In this document: piece after piece, positions 62,431-64,000 of the stretch
How positions within the stretch are numbered: position 1 is the stretch's first letter
Layout: every line of letters begins with the position of its first letter
Assembly: GCF_030376615.1 (NCBI RefSeq)
Contig: NZ_JARRAB010000001.1
Coordinates: 186,001-250,000 of the forward strand
From: Pseudomonas sp. sp1636
Lineage (GTDB): Bacteria; Pseudomonadota; Gammaproteobacteria; Pseudomonadales; Pseudomonadaceae
Reading direction: 5' to 3'
Length of the DNA: 64,000 nt
Position numbers and translations under genes: made by a program
Notes under the pieces: model-generated
What the model saw: the letters and a program-made list of their open reading frames with translations, nothing else
Databases searched by the model: none
Told to the model about the DNA's origin: nothing

Positions 62431-63323
62431 AGCGCCCTCACCCCGAGCAACCAGGCCGTGGCCAAGGCTCCGCTCAGGCAAAGCACGGCGCCGCCGGCCG
62501 CCTGCCAATGGAAATGCCGAGCCAGCTCGTCTTCGCCGGCATTGGCCAGGATGAACGGCCGCGACTCCACGGGGGCGCCCAGAAGGTGCTGCGCCGGTTG
62601 CGCACTCTGCTGACGGTGCCGGTCTTCGGCTTCCAGGTGCGCGGCCAGGCGCACGCGGTTCCACTCCTGCTCGTCCAGCCGGCCGTTGCGGTCACTGTCG
62701 AAACGCTGCAATAGGCCGCTGAAATCGCCCTTCCACTCACGAATCACGGCGCTCTGCGCCACCTCCGGATTGCGCGCCTGACGACCGCCGCCACTGCTGC
62801 GAAAATCACCGATGGCATACAGCGGCTGGCCGACCTGCAGGCGCTCCTCGCTGTAGCGGTAGCGCTTGCCGCTGCCCAACCAGCTGAGCAAGCCGCTCTT
62901 CGCCGGCCCCATGGGGTGGCGCAGACTGCCTTGCCAGACTTCGCGGATCGCCGGGCGAACCTCGGCGCCACGCGGGTCGATCAGGCAGTCGCCGGTGCCG
63001 TCGTGCAAGCACAACCAGGCTTCGCTGCTGCCGCTCTCGACCACCCGCCAACTGCGGCTCTTGCCGCTGGACTGGTGTTGTTCGATCTTGAAGCGCCACC
63101 ACAGGCAGGGCTTGCCGGTCAGCGGAGCACGCACCTGCGCATTGGCCTGCGCCACCAACACGCCATAGAACTCGGCATAGCCCTGAGCCGCCGAGCGGAT
63201 CTTCGAGGTCGGCGTGTCCAGCAAATGGCGGGCCTGGAACCAACGTTTCAGGCTCCACCAGGCGCCAGCGACAGTCGCGCCGCCGCTAAACAGCAGGCTA
63301 AGCAACAATTCCTCGAGCGCCAC
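62427..63323 (-). CDS. GIDE-domain (E3 ligase-like) membrane protein with EF-hand
   Basis: 298 residues. Spans at about 8-26 and 275-295. The central part (40-200) with KIRSAAQGYAEFYGVLVAQ and PCLWWRFKIEQ is the GIDE domain of bacterial and MUL1-like proteins. At 209-220 there is a canonical EF-hand loop, D-S-D-R-N-G-R-L-D-E-Q-E, all Ca-binding positions filled. No RING finger. Three bases downstream of lemA; the lemA-GIDE pairing is common in bacteria. Function not known; stop lies in a palindrome. Confidence 0.85.
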   Translation of the reverse strand: MALEELLLSLLFSGGATVAGAWWSLKRWFQARHLLDTPTSKIRSAAQGYAEFYGVLVAQANAQVRAPLTGKPCLWWRFKIEQHQSSGKSRSWRVVESGSSEAWLCLHDGTGDCLIDPRGAEVRPAIREVWQGSLRHPMGPAKSGLLSWLGSGKRYRYSEERLQVGQPLYAIGDFRSSGGGRQARNPEVAQSAVIREWKGDFSGLLQRFDSDRNGRLDEQEWNRVRLAAHLEAEDRHRQQSAQPAQHLLGAPVESRPFILANAGEDELARHFHWQAAGGAVLCLSGALATAWLLGVRAL

Positions 63324-63326
63324 GGC

Positions 63327-63899
63327 CTAACTGAACAGCGACTTGAGGTCGACGTCGGCCATCTCGGCGTCGCTGAACTCCAGCAACTCGCCGGCCTGGA
63401 AGGCAAAGGCCCGGGCGATCACCACATCGGGAAACTGCTCGATGCGCACGTTGTTCAGGTTGACCGCCTCGTTGTACAACTCGCGCCGGTCGGCGATGCC
63501 GTTCTCTAGACCGCTGATGCGCTGCTGCAGGTGCTGGAAGCTGTCATTGGCCTTCAGTTCCGGGTAGTTCTCGGCCAGCGCGAACAGTTGCCCCAGGCCA
63601 AGCCGCAAGCCACTTTCAGCCTTGCCCAGAGCGCCGACGTCATGCTGCTCGCGGGCGCTGGCGACGGCGTTGCGCGCGGCAATCACTCGCTCCAGGGTGC
63701 GCCCCTCGTACTGCATGTACTGCTTGCAGGTCTCCACCAGTTTGGGCAACTCGTCGTGGCGCTGCTTGAGCAACACATCGATATTCGCCCAGGCCTTGCT
63801 CAGCCCGTGCTTCAAACGCACCAGGGCGTTGTAGAGCATCACCGCATAAGCGGCGAGAAGCAGCAGAATCACGAGGACGGCAACACTGGTAAGGCTCAT
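63327..63899 (-). CDS. lemA: LemA family protein
   Basis: 190 residues from MSLTSVAVLVILLLLAAYAV. One N-terminal span, then the LemA helical domain: YNALVRLKHGLSKAWANIDVLLKQRHDELPKLVETCKQYMQYE, and FPDVVIARAFAFQAGELLEF at the end. Membrane protein of unclear role. Immediately upstream of the GIDE-domain gene, so co-transcribed. Unrelated to the GacS kinase once called LemA in Pseudomonas. Confidence 0.93.
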   Translation of the reverse strand: MSLTSVAVLVILLLLAAYAVMLYNALVRLKHGLSKAWANIDVLLKQRHDELPKLVETCKQYMQYEGRTLERVIAARNAVASAREQHDVGALGKAESGLRLGLGQLFALAENYPELKANDSFQHLQQRISGLENGIADRRELYNEAVNLNNVRIEQFPDVVIARAFAFQAGELLEFSDAEMADVDLKSLFS

Positions 63900-64000
63900 A
63901 CGGCTGACTCCATAACGGTGGGCATGACGGCGAGGCGAATGCTGGCATTCTAACGGCATCGTGCTGCCGGGACGGCGACCCGGCGCACGGCTTTATGCGA

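Overview
The window is a GC-rich stretch of a Pseudomonas chromosome. The first half keeps a gene order I recognise from Pseudomonas aeruginosa: ispG, rodZ, pilF/pilW, rlmN, ndk, isc-hsc cluster, cysE, trmJ, suhB, secDF-yajC, tgt-queA, lptFG, pepA, holC, valS. The right end carries argP, a LysE/ArgO exporter, sodB, bifA, a GIDE-domain gene and lemA, also a known Pseudomonas order. No prophage, integrase, full insertion sequence, CRISPR array or rRNA is visible.

Layout. 1-10.3 kb: one long minus-strand series from iscR through the Fe-S assembly genes to ndk, rlmN, pilW, rodZ and ispG, with an IscR-type operator and promoter upstream of iscR. 10.4-19.1 kb: cysE, trmJ, suhB, a glycine-zipper protein, then queA-tgt-yajC-secD-secF. 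19.2-20.7 kb: tRNA-Leu(CAA), a cold-shock protein and an RDD membrane protein, with repeat-rich spacers. 20.9-28.8 kb: lptF-lptG, pepA, holC, valS. 29-33.6 kb: nhaD, a winged-helix protein, a TVP38-type membrane protein, rlmF and a frameshifted HEAT-type gene. 33.7-37.5 kb: an osmoprotectant ABC operon in the same order as E. coli yehZYXW. 37.9-44.8 kb: an ion channel, a periplasmic binding protein, sbcDC and an Lrp regulator divergent from yjeH. 46-55 kb: a TAXI-type binding protein, yejK, a DUF4344 metallopeptidase overlapping a glutaredoxin, a GST, a GIY-YIG protein, phosphatidylcholine synthase, an NTF2-like protein, a coiled-coil membrane protein and a saccharopine-dehydrogenase-like oxidoreductase. 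55.5-64 kb: a chemoreceptor, argP/LysE, sodB, bifA, GIDE and lemA.

The most distinctive signal is a family of 148-bp hairpin-forming elements (8370-8517, 20768-20915, 52004-52151, plus a decayed 203-bp relative at 37561-37763). Each intact copy has about 19-bp terminal inverted repeats and is bracketed by identical 4-bp YTAG direct repeats. In all three intact copies one bracket forms the stop codon of a neighbouring gene (iscS, lptG, the NTF2-like gene). The internal stem shows compensatory changes between copies. This looks like a non-autonomous transposable element (MITE) that enters genes at the stop codon without changing the protein. Other items worth attention are an apparent in-frame palindromic insertion in valS, a frameshift lying inside a perfect palindrome, and an EF-hand fused to a GIDE domain.
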